The position numbers were made by a program, and so were the translations under genes. From Clostridia bacterium (GTDB lineage Bacteria > Bacillota > Clostridia > Christensenellales > Borkfalkiaceae): a stretch of 33,166 bases of DNA. Positions within the stretch are counted from its first letter, which is position 1, and each line of letters opens with the position of its first letter. The notes beneath the pieces were generated by a model. It was not told where the DNA came from. It saw nothing but the letters and a program-made list of their open reading frames with translations, and ran no database searches. The stretch is taken from positions 1 through 33,166 of the forward strand of contig JAJQII010000088.1 of NCBI GenBank assembly GCA_021199295.1, read 5' to 3'. Positions 9,320 through 19,000 of this stretch are shown here, piece by piece.

Positions 9320-11506
9320 TTAAGATTTTTCCACGCTCTGGCGCTCTACCAGGCGGGCAAATTTACCGTTTAACGCCATCAGTTCTTCATAAGTGCCGTC
9401 CTCGGCGATTTTACCGTCTTCAAGATAAATTATCCTGTTGCACTGTTTTATGGTAGACAGCCTGTGGGCGATAACAATCCTTGTACACTTTAACGCGTCA
9501 AGGCTTTCTGAAACCTTTTTTTGCGCAATATTGTCGAGGGCGGAAGTTGCCTCGTCGAACATAAGTATTTTCGGCGAAGCCGCCACGGCACGCGCTATCA
9601 TCAGCCGCTGTCGCTGGCCGCCTGAAATGCCACCGCCGCCTTCGGTTACCACCGTGTGCATACCCATAGGCATATGGCGTATATCATCGGCAATCCCTGC
9701 AAGTTCTGCCGCCTTCCACGCACCGTCCATTTTAAGCCAGGGGGCGGATACTGTGATATTAGAGAAAATATCGCCCGCGAACAGCTTGCCGTCCTGCATT
9801 ACCACGCCAATTTTACGGCGAAGGGATTTTAAGTCTATACGGGCAAGGTCTTTGCCGTCGTAGTACACAGCGCCCTTTTGCGGTGTTTCAAACCCAAGCA
9901 GCACGCGCATAAGGGTAGACTTGCCGCAACCTGTTTCCCCCACCACCGCAACGTACTGCCCGGGGCGGATTTTAAGCGAAAAGTCGTTTAAAATGTAAGG
10001 CATATTCTCGTTATAGCGGAAAGAAACATTGTTGAGTTCAACGCCGCCTGAAAGTCGGGATATAACCTGCTTTTGCTCGGACACCTCTGGTACGGCTTGC
10101 AAAATGGGCTTGCAAAGCTCTATGCCGGGCTTTATCCTGGCAATGTCTGCAGACGAATCGGATAGAGTGGTAAACGCACCCGATACCATACCGAAAGCTA
10201 CCGTGAAAGCGTAGTAATTTGAAACAGTCATGCCGTTGTTCAATGCAAGGGCGTAAAAAATTACCGTGCCTATAAGCGATATTGCCGTAAAAAACGCCTT
10301 GTTATACTTTATTATAAAAGGCGGATTATATTTTAACGCCGCTTGCTTTGAATAAAGATTGCCCCATTTTGCAAATATTCTTTTTTCCGCGCCCGCTAAC
10401 TTTACCTTTTGTATGCCGCGTATAATGCCGTAATTCATACCCTGTTCAGCGGCTGACGCGGTAAGCTGCTTTACGTTTACCCTCATGCTTGCGTATATGG
10501 TAATTATTGTAAAAATAATATTTACAAGAATGATTATCACCGCAGGCAACGCAAGCGACGGCGCGTAGACGAATATCTGTGATATGTATACAAGCGAAAA
10601 CAGCGACGTAAGACCGACGGAGAGTACCGAATTAACTATAATATCACATATATTATTTATATTATTTGCCCTTGCCGCAAGTTCGCCAGACGAGTATTTT
10701 TTAAAGAAATCTACCTGGAGAGAAAGCACTCTTGCCATTACCGCCGCCTGCAAAAACACCTTCATTTTCCTTACAATTCTCGCAGAGAGTAAGCCTTTTA
10801 CCGTGCTTATAAGCGTAGAGGCGATTACCGCGCATAACATAAATATGGCGGCGGATATAAGCAGGCTGACGCTGCCGCTTTGCGCCACCGTGCCCGTTAA
10901 AAGGCTGCTGAATTTGGGCGTAACCAGCCCAAGTAAAGTTACCGCTAAAGCGGCTACTATAAAAAGGGCTATATCAGCAAAAGACAGTAAACCTGCCATA
11001 TATTTGAACAGATCTGCAGAGCCCAGTTTTTTGAGCGGCAGCGGTTTGTAAAAGGCGATAGCGACGTCTTCAAACTGGCTTACCGTTTTGGAGGTTACCC
11101 TTTTATATTTACCCGATTTGCTGTCTGCGTATTTGTAGCCGCCTACGCCCGTAGGTATAAGGGCGACCGCAGTACCGTCTTCCTTGCTTATGCCAAGCAT
11201 TGCGCCGATGCCGTCTTTATACCATTTATTGCCCAGCTTTACATTCCTATACATTACTCCCAGCGGGCGCATAATATACTCAAGCTGATCATTCAGATTG
11301 GTTATATTATCAGGCGTTTCTTTGGCGGGTAAATTGTAGTAGTTTAAAATATCGCCTATAGCCCGTTGCGTTTTGCCTTTATCCGAGCGGAGAGACGCGG
11401 AGATTTTTTCACCCGTGACGGCATCGGAAATGGCGGCAAATGTCTGTTCAAACACTTCGTCGTCGCTTTGTTTACGCTGCCTTAGTTGTTCATCGAACCA
11501 GCCCAT
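9320..11506 (-). CDS. ABC transporter permease/ATPase, NHLP/NHLM bacteriocin-export type (second subunit, no C39 domain)
   Basis: A 728-aa fused membrane and ATPase subunit. An N-terminal region of about 165 residues is soluble and lacks C39 peptidase motifs. A six-helix exporter domain follows (about 170-450), then a nucleotide-binding domain with Walker A GETGCGKST (523-531), Q-loop VVMQDGKLF (568-576), signature ISGGQRQR (627-634), Walker B ILMFDEATS (647-655) and H-loop His681. All catalytic elements are present. The pairing of one C39-bearing and one C39-less ABC protein with a HlyD-like protein is the arrangement known from NHLP/NHLM leader-peptide bacteriocin export, and the long N-terminal soluble domain fits the 'ABC2' member. 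The start has GGAGG six bases upstream. It lies 15 bases after the C39 exporter gene and is the last gene before a terminator. The substrate is unknown. Confidence 0.9.
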   Translation of the reverse strand: MGWFDEQLRQRKQSDDEVFEQTFAAISDAVTGEKISASLRSDKGKTQRAIGDILNYYNLPAKETPDNITNLNDQLEYIMRPLGVMYRNVKLGNKWYKDGIGAMLGISKEDGTAVALIPTGVGGYKYADSKSGKYKRVTSKTVSQFEDVAIAFYKPLPLKKLGSADLFKYMAGLLSFADIALFIVAALAVTLLGLVTPKFSSLLTGTVAQSGSVSLLISAAIFMLCAVIASTLISTVKGLLSARIVRKMKVFLQAAVMARVLSLQVDFFKKYSSGELAARANNINNICDIIVNSVLSVGLTSLFSLVYISQIFVYAPSLALPAVIIILVNIIFTIITIYASMRVNVKQLTASAAEQGMNYGIIRGIQKVKLAGAEKRIFAKWGNLYSKQAALKYNPPFIIKYNKAFFTAISLIGTVIFYALALNNGMTVSNYYAFTVAFGMVSGAFTTLSDSSADIARIKPGIELCKPILQAVPEVSEQKQVISRLSGGVELNNVSFRYNENMPYILNDFSLKIRPGQYVAVVGETGCGKSTLMRVLLGFETPQKGAVYYDGKDLARIDLKSLRRKIGVVMQDGKLFAGDIFSNITVSAPWLKMDGAWKAAELAGIADDIRHMPMGMHTVVTEGGGGISGGQRQRLMIARAVAASPKILMFDEATSALDNIAQKKVSESLDALKCTRIVIAHRLSTIKQCNRIIYLEDGKIAEDGTYEELMALNGKFARLVERQSVEKS

Positions 11507-11521
11507 CAGCTACCTCCGCCT

Positions 11522-13705
11522 TTACTCGCTTGTCACAAGGCTGTAGTATGCGCCTTGCCTTGCAAACAGTTCTTCGTGCGTGCCCCTTTCTACCACTTTA
11601 CCGTTATCCAGCACTATAATTTCGTCGCAGTCGCGTATGGTTGAAAGCCTGTGGGCGATAACTATACAGGTTATGCCCCTCTCCTTTATAGAGTTTATAA
11701 CCTCGTATTCCGTTTTGGCGTCAAGGGCGCTGGTGGCTTCGTCCATAATAATAATCGTGGGGTCTTGCGCAAGCACCCTTGCAATTTCTATACGCTGTTT
11801 CTGACCGCCAGAAAAATTCTTGCCGCCCTCAGTAATCATATAGTTATAGCCGCCGTCACGCTTCATTATATCCTCGTGCAGATGAGCGTCACGCGCCGCC
11901 ATTATGACTTCGAAATCTTCTATAGAGTTATCCCACATCTTTATATTGTTGGCAATAGTGTCTTCAAAGAGAATAATATCCTGATCCACAACGGCAAGCG
12001 AACCTGTAAACACGCTTCTGTCTATCTCTGAAATGGGTTTGCCGTCAAATAAAATTTCACCGCTCCACGGTTTATACAAACCCGATATAAGTTTAGAAAG
12101 CGTAGATTTGCCGCAACCTGACACGCCTACAAAAGCAACCCTGCCGCCCTGTTTTATAGACATACTGAAATCTTCGATAAGAGGCTTATCGAGTTTGGAG
12201 TAACCGAATGTTACGTTTTTAATTTCTATATTTCCCGAAAGTTTGTCGTATTCGTCGGTCTCGTTTGCCTGGGCATTGCCGTAGTTGCTGTCGGAAGGGT
12301 ATTGCATAACGTCTTCTACCCTCTCCATCTCGGTACGCATCTCCTGCAAAGCCTGGCTTGCGGAGATAAGCATACCTGCGGGGGAAGAAAATTCTGTAAA
12401 AAAGCCCTGGAAAGCGACAAGCATACCTATGGTAAACTGTCCCTGTATTGTAAGGTATACGCCCAGTGCAAGCATAAAAATATTGGTGAGCGACGACACG
12501 AGAGACGGTATCATCTCAAGGTAGCGGCTTACCTTTTCCATGCGGACTTCTTGCGTGTTTACTTCTGCCTGATTGCCCGCCCACAGATTAAAGTAGCCGT
12601 TTTCAGCACCGCTCGCCTTTATGGTTTCTATCATCTCTATGCCAGAGACGGTGGCGTTAGAAAGTTTTGCCTCGTCGCGCATCTGCACGCGGGTTATATT
12701 TACTCTCTTTTTGGAAATAATCCACGCCATTATAAGATTTATAATTATTGAAATCAGCCCTACCGCCGTAAGCACCCAGCTGTAACTTATCATTACGACA
12801 AGGTACAAAACCATCATTATTGCCTGCAACACAAGCGGGGCAAACGTTGTTACAAGCGTACCCGCGATGGATTCGTTTGTGCGCTGCCTTAACTGGATAT
12901 CACCCGCCATACGCTGGGAGAAAAATTCCATAGGAAGGCAAAGCACTTTCCATAAAAAAGACGTGCTGCCGTATGCAGCAAGTTTACCCTTGATACGGAT
13001 ATTAGCGCCCTCTTTGATAAACGAGACAATTAGCATTAAACAAGACAGCACTGCGAGCGCTATAATAAAAGCCTGCGCCCATTCGGGATTTTCGCCCGTA
13101 AGCAGCCTGTCCATAAATATTCTGGAAAATATCGGCAAAATTATGGCTATGAGCGAGGATATAAGCGTAAGCAGGAATATCATTAACATAGCCGAGCCAG
13201 CGCCGCTTAACCTGTTTTTTGCAAAGCGTATTACGCTTTTAGGCTTGCCCTCCGGCTTGAAATCTTCTTCGGGCTCGAACATAAGGCAGACGCCCGTATA
13301 AGATTTTTCAAAAATTTCCTTTGATACGGAATATTTTCCGTCTGAAGGATCGTTTATAACCGCTTTGTTGCCCCTGAACCCGTCGAGGACTACAAAGTGG
13401 TTATAATTCCAGTGTATAACGCAGGGAAACTTACCTGCTTTTTTTATTTCATCTGCCGTAAATCTGTAGCCGTTTGCCTTTAACTGGTACGTTCTCGCGG
13501 CACGCAAAATGTTGACCGCCTTAGAACCATCCCTGGATACGCCGCAGTCTGAGCGTAATTTTTCAAGCGGAATCCACTTGCCGTAATAGGCAAGCACCAT
13601 GGCAAGGCATGCCGCACCGCATTCCAACGTTTCGAGCTGGACTACTATCGGGACTTTGGCGACGCCTTTTGTTAAAGGTTGTTTTACTTCTTTTCCTTTT
13701 GCCAT
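11522..13705 (-). CDS. C39 peptidase-containing ABC exporter, NHLP/NHLM type
   Basis: A 727-aa exporter that should cut a leader peptide and pump the mature peptide across the membrane. The N-terminal C39 peptidase (1-140) has Cys29 in LECGAACLAM, His103 in YNHFVVLDG and Asp119 in INDPSDG, so the catalytic triad looks complete. A six-helix transporter domain follows (about 160-455), then an ATPase domain with Walker A GVSGCGKST (527-535), signature FSGGQKQR (631-638), Walker B IIIMDEATS (651-659) and His685. Family knowledge says C39 domains cleave after a double-Gly-type leader. No such precursor gene is visible in the window. It follows the HlyD-like gene by 11 bases, and the GAGG overlapping that gene's stop codon is a plausible ribosome binding site. 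Function is confident, substrate is not. Confidence 0.93.
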   Translation of the reverse strand: MAKGKEVKQPLTKGVAKVPIVVQLETLECGAACLAMVLAYYGKWIPLEKLRSDCGVSRDGSKAVNILRAARTYQLKANGYRFTADEIKKAGKFPCVIHWNYNHFVVLDGFRGNKAVINDPSDGKYSVSKEIFEKSYTGVCLMFEPEEDFKPEGKPKSVIRFAKNRLSGAGSAMLMIFLLTLISSLIAIILPIFSRIFMDRLLTGENPEWAQAFIIALAVLSCLMLIVSFIKEGANIRIKGKLAAYGSTSFLWKVLCLPMEFFSQRMAGDIQLRQRTNESIAGTLVTTFAPLVLQAIMMVLYLVVMISYSWVLTAVGLISIIINLIMAWIISKKRVNITRVQMRDEAKLSNATVSGIEMIETIKASGAENGYFNLWAGNQAEVNTQEVRMEKVSRYLEMIPSLVSSLTNIFMLALGVYLTIQGQFTIGMLVAFQGFFTEFSSPAGMLISASQALQEMRTEMERVEDVMQYPSDSNYGNAQANETDEYDKLSGNIEIKNVTFGYSKLDKPLIEDFSMSIKQGGRVAFVGVSGCGKSTLSKLISGLYKPWSGEILFDGKPISEIDRSVFTGSLAVVDQDIILFEDTIANNIKMWDNSIEDFEVIMAARDAHLHEDIMKRDGGYNYMITEGGKNFSGGQKQRIEIARVLAQDPTIIIMDEATSALDAKTEYEVINSIKERGITCIVIAHRLSTIRDCDEIIVLDNGKVVERGTHEELFARQGAYYSLVTSE

Positions 13706-13716
13706 ATTACCATGCC

Positions 13717-14184
13717 TCAGCTAAACAAAAAAGATATCGGTGAAATGCTTTCTACTACGATTTGGGCGGCATATATGCCCGAACTAACGCTGCCGTAAGC
13801 CTGCAAAGAATATATGATATCGCCCGAAGAAAAGCCGCCGAGATACGCGGCGTACTCGCTTAAATTATCTGCCGACACTGTTATCCATTCTGTAGATACG
13901 TAGGCGACCTCGTATTCTTCCCCGTCTATTTTAAGCGCCATTCCCTCTTCAACCGAGGAATAATCTTCCTGCTTTATATAAGCCGTTATTTTGCCTTCTT
14001 CGCACACGGCGACAGCATCGACAGTCGTTTCCAGCCTGCCGAATACTCCCCACACGCATACGCCGACAAGCAAGGCGATGATTGCCGCAATAACAATCCA
14101 AATACCGGCGTTAGCTACTTTTATATAACTTTTTAACTGTTCGGGTGAGCTTTCGTTCCCGCCCTTGTTTTTGGCTTCGTCCAT
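13717..14184 (-). CDS. Short HlyD-like membrane fusion protein of the NHLP-type exporter
   Basis: A 155-aa protein with a soluble N-terminus, one membrane helix (about 28-48, AGIWIVIAAIIALLVGVCVW) and a beta-rich extracellular part. It looks like a HlyD/biotinyl-lipoyl-like barrel with the central coiled coil missing. The C-terminal SPISFLF ending resembles HlyD-type proteins that end in a conserved ISPI segment. Canonical HlyD or LcnD-type adaptors are two to three times longer, so this is a minimal form. A clear ribosome binding site (GAGGGG) precedes the ATG. It sits 15 bases after the RsbW-like gene and just before the C39 exporter, as expected for a three-part export unit. It probably links the two ABC proteins to the cell exterior. 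Confidence 0.75.
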   Translation of the reverse strand: MDEAKNKGGNESSPEQLKSYIKVANAGIWIVIAAIIALLVGVCVWGVFGRLETTVDAVAVCEEGKITAYIKQEDYSSVEEGMALKIDGEEYEVAYVSTEWITVSADNLSEYAAYLGGFSSGDIIYSLQAYGSVSSGIYAAQIVVESISPISFLFS

Positions 14185-14199
14185 ATATCCCCTCAGACG

Positions 14200-14607
14200 T
14201 CAGATATTTTTCTTTATTTTTAAAATATTTTTACCGTCCTTGTATTCGTAGGCAATTTCGTCCATAGTCTTTTTTACCATATAGATACCAAGCCCGCCAA
14301 TGTCGCGCTCCTCTGAAGAAAGCGTAACGTCGGGATCGGCATGGGCAAGAGGAACGTACGGCTTGCCGTTATCCATAAAGGTAATTACAACTGCCAAGGG
14401 GTCGTCCAATACCTCTACGCTGACAGTCGCAGGCCCTGTTTCGGGATTATATGCGTAGTGCGCTATATTGCCAAAAAGCTCGTCTATGGCGATATCTATC
14501 TGCATTTGCGCCTTCATAGAACAGTCTAAGCGCTCCAGCTGTTCATTTACAAATTCGGTTACCTTTTCAATGTTTTCAACCGTAGCAAGAATAGTAAGCT
14601 CGTTCAT
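14200..14607 (-). CDS. RsbW/SpoIIAB-like serine-protein kinase (anti-sigma-type GHKL ATPase)
   Basis: A 135-aa GHKL ATPase of the partner-switch family. The N-box is IAIDELFGNIAHYA with Glu43 and Asn47, the G1 box is MDNGKPY with Asp79 and Gly81, and the G2 box is GGLGIYMVK (104-112). In the known family such kinases bind either a sigma factor or another target, or an STAS antagonist that they phosphorylate on serine. Its ATG overlaps the stop codon of the PP2C phosphatase gene by one base (TAATG), indicating translational coupling. The matching STAS protein is encoded at 20248-20544. No sigma factor gene is in the window, so the controlled target is unknown. It could be a sigma factor elsewhere or a component of the secretion machinery, as in partner switches that control type III secretion in Bordetella. 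Confidence 0.88.
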   Translation of the reverse strand: MNELTILATVENIEKVTEFVNEQLERLDCSMKAQMQIDIAIDELFGNIAHYAYNPETGPATVSVEVLDDPLAVVITFMDNGKPYVPLAHADPDVTLSSEERDIGGLGIYMVKKTMDEIAYEYKDGKNILKIKKNI

Positions 14608-16049
14608 TACAATTCTCCCGTTTTATATTTTAGTTTAAAGCAAAGCATGGTTATATCGTCGAACTGGGCGACGCCCTGTGCAAAATTATCTATATCCGCC
14701 TTTACGGAAGAAAGGATTTCGTTCAGTGGCTTATCTTTATTTTCATTCAATACGGCAAGCATCCTCTCCTTTCCGTACAGATTATACTTTGCGTCGGTAG
14801 CTTCGGTTACGCCGTCGGTGTGAAGGAATATCATATCACCTTCGTCAAGCTGGATTTCGCCAGAATGGTATTTAACTGTCTCCATGCCCGCAAGCACAAA
14901 TCCGTGGGGGACTTTGAACGACGTAAATTCGCCGCCAGCTTTGCATATGCAGGGCATTTCGTGGCCTGCGTTGACATAGGTAAATTTACCCGTTTCAAGG
15001 TCTATAACGCCTTCGAAAGCCGTTATAAACAGGCCTTCGCTATTGCTTTCGCACAAAAGTTTATTTACCTCGGTAAATATCTCGCCAAGGTCTCTGCCTG
15101 GCTGGGTATGGTCTTTAATAAGCGTTTTACCTATTACCATAAACAACGCTGCAGGAATGCCTTTGCCAGAAACGTCTGCCATTACCACGGCGACGTGCGT
15201 GTCGTCTACCATAAAGAAGTCATAGAAGTCGCCTCCTACCTCTTTTGCGGGGTCCATGCTTGCATATATGTCAAAGTCTTCCCTGTCGGGAAAGGCGGGG
15301 AATATGCAGGGAAGCATAGACTTTTGTATATTTGCCGCTACGTTCAACTCGGCAGACGTCTTCATTGTTTTTGCGCTTTGGTTTATTGAATAGAATATCA
15401 TCCAGAACTCTATGACAAATATTACGCAAACCGTAAGGTATAACGGGAAGAACCATGTTGTATTGGGGTAAATGCCTAAACTGTTGCTGAAAAGGTTTAT
15501 TATGTAGAAGCCCACTACCGAAACGACAAGCGCAGGTATAAAAAGCGTCATTTTGCCGCTTACCGTCTCTATAGTGGTGTGAATCCACCCGCGTAAAAAC
15601 TTAACATACAGCAAGGTTAAAACAGTGTAAACAACTATTTTTATGCCTATGAAAAACAGTATATTGCCAACTTCGTATGCGCTTTCGTTTATGAGCCCGA
15701 GTAAAGGAGCAAGCAGCGAATCTGTAGTGCCGCAGAACATAAACGTGCTTACGTTTGCAATAAGGCAACCCATAAGCGATATGGTAAGTTTGGTTGACCA
15801 CGTATCTTTATACAAAATCTGCGAGATTGCACATACCATAGCGGATAGAACAATAATACCAACAAAGTCGTTATACAGGTTTATACTGTAGCTTAAAAAG
15901 GCTATGCCGTAGCCTATTACAGTGCCTGCGCCCCAAACAAGCCCCCTGATAAGGCCCTTGTATTTTGGCGTAAGCGTGATGCCCGTAAGCACTGCGCTGA
16001 ACGCCGACGCAAGAAGGACAGCCAAGGTCCATAAAGCCGTTACTGCCAT
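14607..16049 (-). CDS. Membrane-bound SpoIIE/RsbU-family PP2C serine phosphatase
   Basis: A 480-aa protein. Its N-terminal half (about 1-225) is a polytopic membrane region with six to eight hydrophobic segments and no recognised sensor domain. A linker helix (SAELNVAANIQKSMLP, about 232-247) leads into a PP2C domain. Phosphatase motifs are EVGGDFYD (270-277), ADVSGKGIPAAL (291-302), YVNAGHEMP (358-366), FLHTDGVTEA (408-417) and FDDITML (463-469). Metal-binding aspartates appear intact. In this family the phosphatase dephosphorylates the STAS antagonist, which then sequesters the RsbW-like kinase. The membrane domain suggests that an envelope signal or membrane state is sensed. A GGGAGGG ribosome binding site precedes the ATG. 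It lies 20 bases after the NRPS gene and is coupled to the kinase gene downstream. Confidence 0.92.
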   Translation of the reverse strand: MAVTALWTLAVLLASAFSAVLTGITLTPKYKGLIRGLVWGAGTVIGYGIAFLSYSINLYNDFVGIIVLSAMVCAISQILYKDTWSTKLTISLMGCLIANVSTFMFCGTTDSLLAPLLGLINESAYEVGNILFFIGIKIVVYTVLTLLYVKFLRGWIHTTIETVSGKMTLFIPALVVSVVGFYIINLFSNSLGIYPNTTWFFPLYLTVCVIFVIEFWMIFYSINQSAKTMKTSAELNVAANIQKSMLPCIFPAFPDREDFDIYASMDPAKEVGGDFYDFFMVDDTHVAVVMADVSGKGIPAALFMVIGKTLIKDHTQPGRDLGEIFTEVNKLLCESNSEGLFITAFEGVIDLETGKFTYVNAGHEMPCICKAGGEFTSFKVPHGFVLAGMETVKYHSGEIQLDEGDMIFLHTDGVTEATDAKYNLYGKERMLAVLNENKDKPLNEILSSVKADIDNFAQGVAQFDDITMLCFKLKYKTGEL

Positions 16050-16069
16050 TTCAATTCCCTCCCGTAAAA

Positions 16070-19000
16070 TCAGTTTTCTGAAAGAAACAAATCTGCTTCC
16101 GTCAATGCCGTAAGATAATTATCTATGTAGCTGTCTGTAATTTCGCTCCAGCCCTTGCCTAAATTTTCAAGCAGATGGTTGGTGCTGGTACAAGAGACGT
16201 CTATATACCTTTTACTGCCGTCTGTACGCTCGGTCATAAGCCCGCTTATTTTGCCCCTGCCTTCCGAAGTCTGCTTTAAATCTTCTACGGTGTTTGCAAA
16301 CTCTTTATCAGAGAGAACTTTTACATCGTAGCCAAGCGTATGTATCCTTTCGAACAGCCTTGAGAATTCCATTTCGTGTGTGGGGCAGACATGCAGCGCT
16401 GCAAGAGTGCCCTGCCCTGCAAGTGCAATTATGTTTTTGGCCGTATCGTCTACGGGGGCAAAATTTACCATGCTGTTGTATACAGACGAAGGAACAGCGC
16501 CAATTTTCACATAAGAAATAAGAGAGCGCGTGAAAGCGTTGTACTTTTTGTTCATCTGGAATTCGCCGTCGGATATTCTGCCCTGAAGGTTACCCACGCG
16601 GAATAGCTTGAATTTCAGATTTTTGTCTGCCGCGGCACGCAAAATTTTATATTCCGCCATATACTTTGTGTATATATACTGGTTGAAAATCTGTTGCCCC
16701 ACATAAAAATCTTCTTCTGTAAAGATATCTTTCTTTATTGAAAGGCAATCCATGCCGCCCACGCTTATTGTGGAAACCTGGCAAAGACGTGCGTTTTGCC
16801 CCAGGGCAAACTGAATAAGATTTTCTACGCCTTCCACATTGGTTGTATTAAGCTGGCCGCCGTAGTCGAAGTGGGAAACGTCTGCCGCACAGTTTATTAT
16901 TGTATCTATTTTGCAGGGCCATTCATCTGCCGTAAGCCCCTGCGTTGTTATATCGCCTGACACGGCGTACCATTTACTGCCGTAGCCTTCTGAATAGTCG
17001 TTACTGTCAAAATAGAACAGGTTTGCCTTTATTCTTCGCTCTGCCGTCATTTTACCCTTGTTTCTTACAAGACAAACGACTTTTTTGCAGGGCGAAGGAT
17101 TTTTAAGCAGTTCTATAAGCATATGTATGCCCAGGTAGCCCGTTGCGCCTGTTAAAAGCACGTTGCCGAGCGGATATTCGGCATCGTCATTTTTTGCGGC
17201 AAGAAGACCGTCTATGCCGCTGTAATCCAGGTCTGTTAAATCGTACCCTTCCTCTGCCTTTGCACTGTTCAAAAGGTTTGAAGAAAGCATGGCAGGCGTG
17301 GGATGTTTATACAGGTCGCCGTAGTCTATTGTAGTGCCTGTGCCGAGCCGCTGTTCAAGCTGCATAAGAAGTTCTACCGCGCCAAGAGAATCGCCGCCAA
17401 GTTCAAAATAGTTATCGTCAAGCCCTACTTTATCCCTGCCGAGAATTTCAGCAAACACATCGCAGATAATGCGCTCTGCACGCGTTACGGGGGCACGGTA
17501 ACTTCTGTTATAGACAAGCGGAATTTTATTGAGTGCCTTTACGTCTGCCTTGCCGCTTTGCGTCATAGGTATTTCAGCCAATTCGTGCAATACCTCGGGC
17601 ACCATATAGGGCGCAAGGCAGGTGCGCAGATACGCTTTAAGATCTTCAGCATTTACGCTGTTGCCGTTATTCACAGAGTAAAAGCCCGTAAGAAATTCTG
17701 CATTGCCCTCTTTACGCACACAGGCACAGAAATTTGTTATGCCGGTATAAGAGCATGCCGCCTTTTCTATTTCTGACAGTTCTATTCTTAGCCCGCGAAG
17801 CTTTATCTGCCTGTCTCTTCTGCCGAGGTATAGTATTCTGCCGTCCGTAGAAAATCTGCCCAGATCGCCGCTTTTATATATGGTTTTTCCGTTCCAAGGA
17901 ACAAACCGCTTTGCCGTCTCGGCGTCAAGATTTTTATAGCCAATGCCTACGCCCGCGCCATATATGCAAATTTCTCCGTTTGCACCGAAAGGTACGCACT
18001 TATTATAATCGTTTAAAATTACTATGCCCGCATTCCCTATAGGTTTGCCTATGGTATGAACGTCGCACGATTCTGTTATGGTTGCGCCTATGGTAGTTTC
18101 TGTAGGTCCGTAGCCGTTATAAATTCTTATGCCAGCCTGTTTAAGACTTGTGGCAAGCTCGGAAGAAAGCGTTTCGCCTGCTGAAAGAATGACTTTTATA
18201 CCTTTAAGCGCAGATACAAAATCTTTATTTTTAAGGTAAGCTGCTATTCTTGAGGGGGTGCAGTGCAGTATATCCGCGCCATGCCTTTTTATTGCCGCAG
18301 CAAGCGTGGCAGCGTCTTTCATTGCCGCTTCGTTGCCAAATTCAACAAAAAGACCATTGAACATAGGCACAAAAATTTCAAAGAGCGATATATCGAAACT
18401 TACAGAACCTACCGCCACTATGCCTTTGCAATTTTTTACGGCATCCCTGTTGAAAGGGTTATTTTCGGGGGATACTATGTTGGCAATTCCCTTGTGGGAC
18501 AGCATTACGCCCTTGGGCTTGCCCGTAGTACCCGAAGTATAAATTATGTAAGCAAGCGAGCTTTGCTCTGTACAGGGCAATTCCACTGCTTGATTTTCGC
18601 CAAACAAACTGTCTACGTCTACATAGCCAAGACCTTCGGCATTGGGTACGTCGGGCGAGGATATAAGCATTTTCGCGCGGCTGTCGGATATTATGTACCC
18701 TACCCTGTCGGAAGGATATTCGGCATCTATGGGTACGAACGCAGCGCCAGCCTTGGAAATACCCAGCATAACGGGTATCAGCCTGTAGTCGCGCTTTAAA
18801 AGGAAGGCGACGATGTCACCCGACTTTACGCCCTTGTTGATAAGCGTGCCTGCAATGCCATCGGTCAACAAATCAAGCTGTTTAAAAGTAAAGCTCTTTT
18901 CGCCCGCATACAGCGCTATTCTGTCGGGGTAGGTTTTTGCAACCCTTTTGAAAAGGGATGGTATCGTATCGCTGCCGACAGGATAGCTTATTCCGTCTGA

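Noticed and set aside
14820..15389. Plus-strand frame of 189 codons opposite the PP2C phosphatase gene
   Set aside because: It lies wholly within a gene with intact family motifs, has no ribosome binding site and yields no recognisable protein. The same reasoning removes the frames at 18258-18799 and other plus-strand frames in the window.
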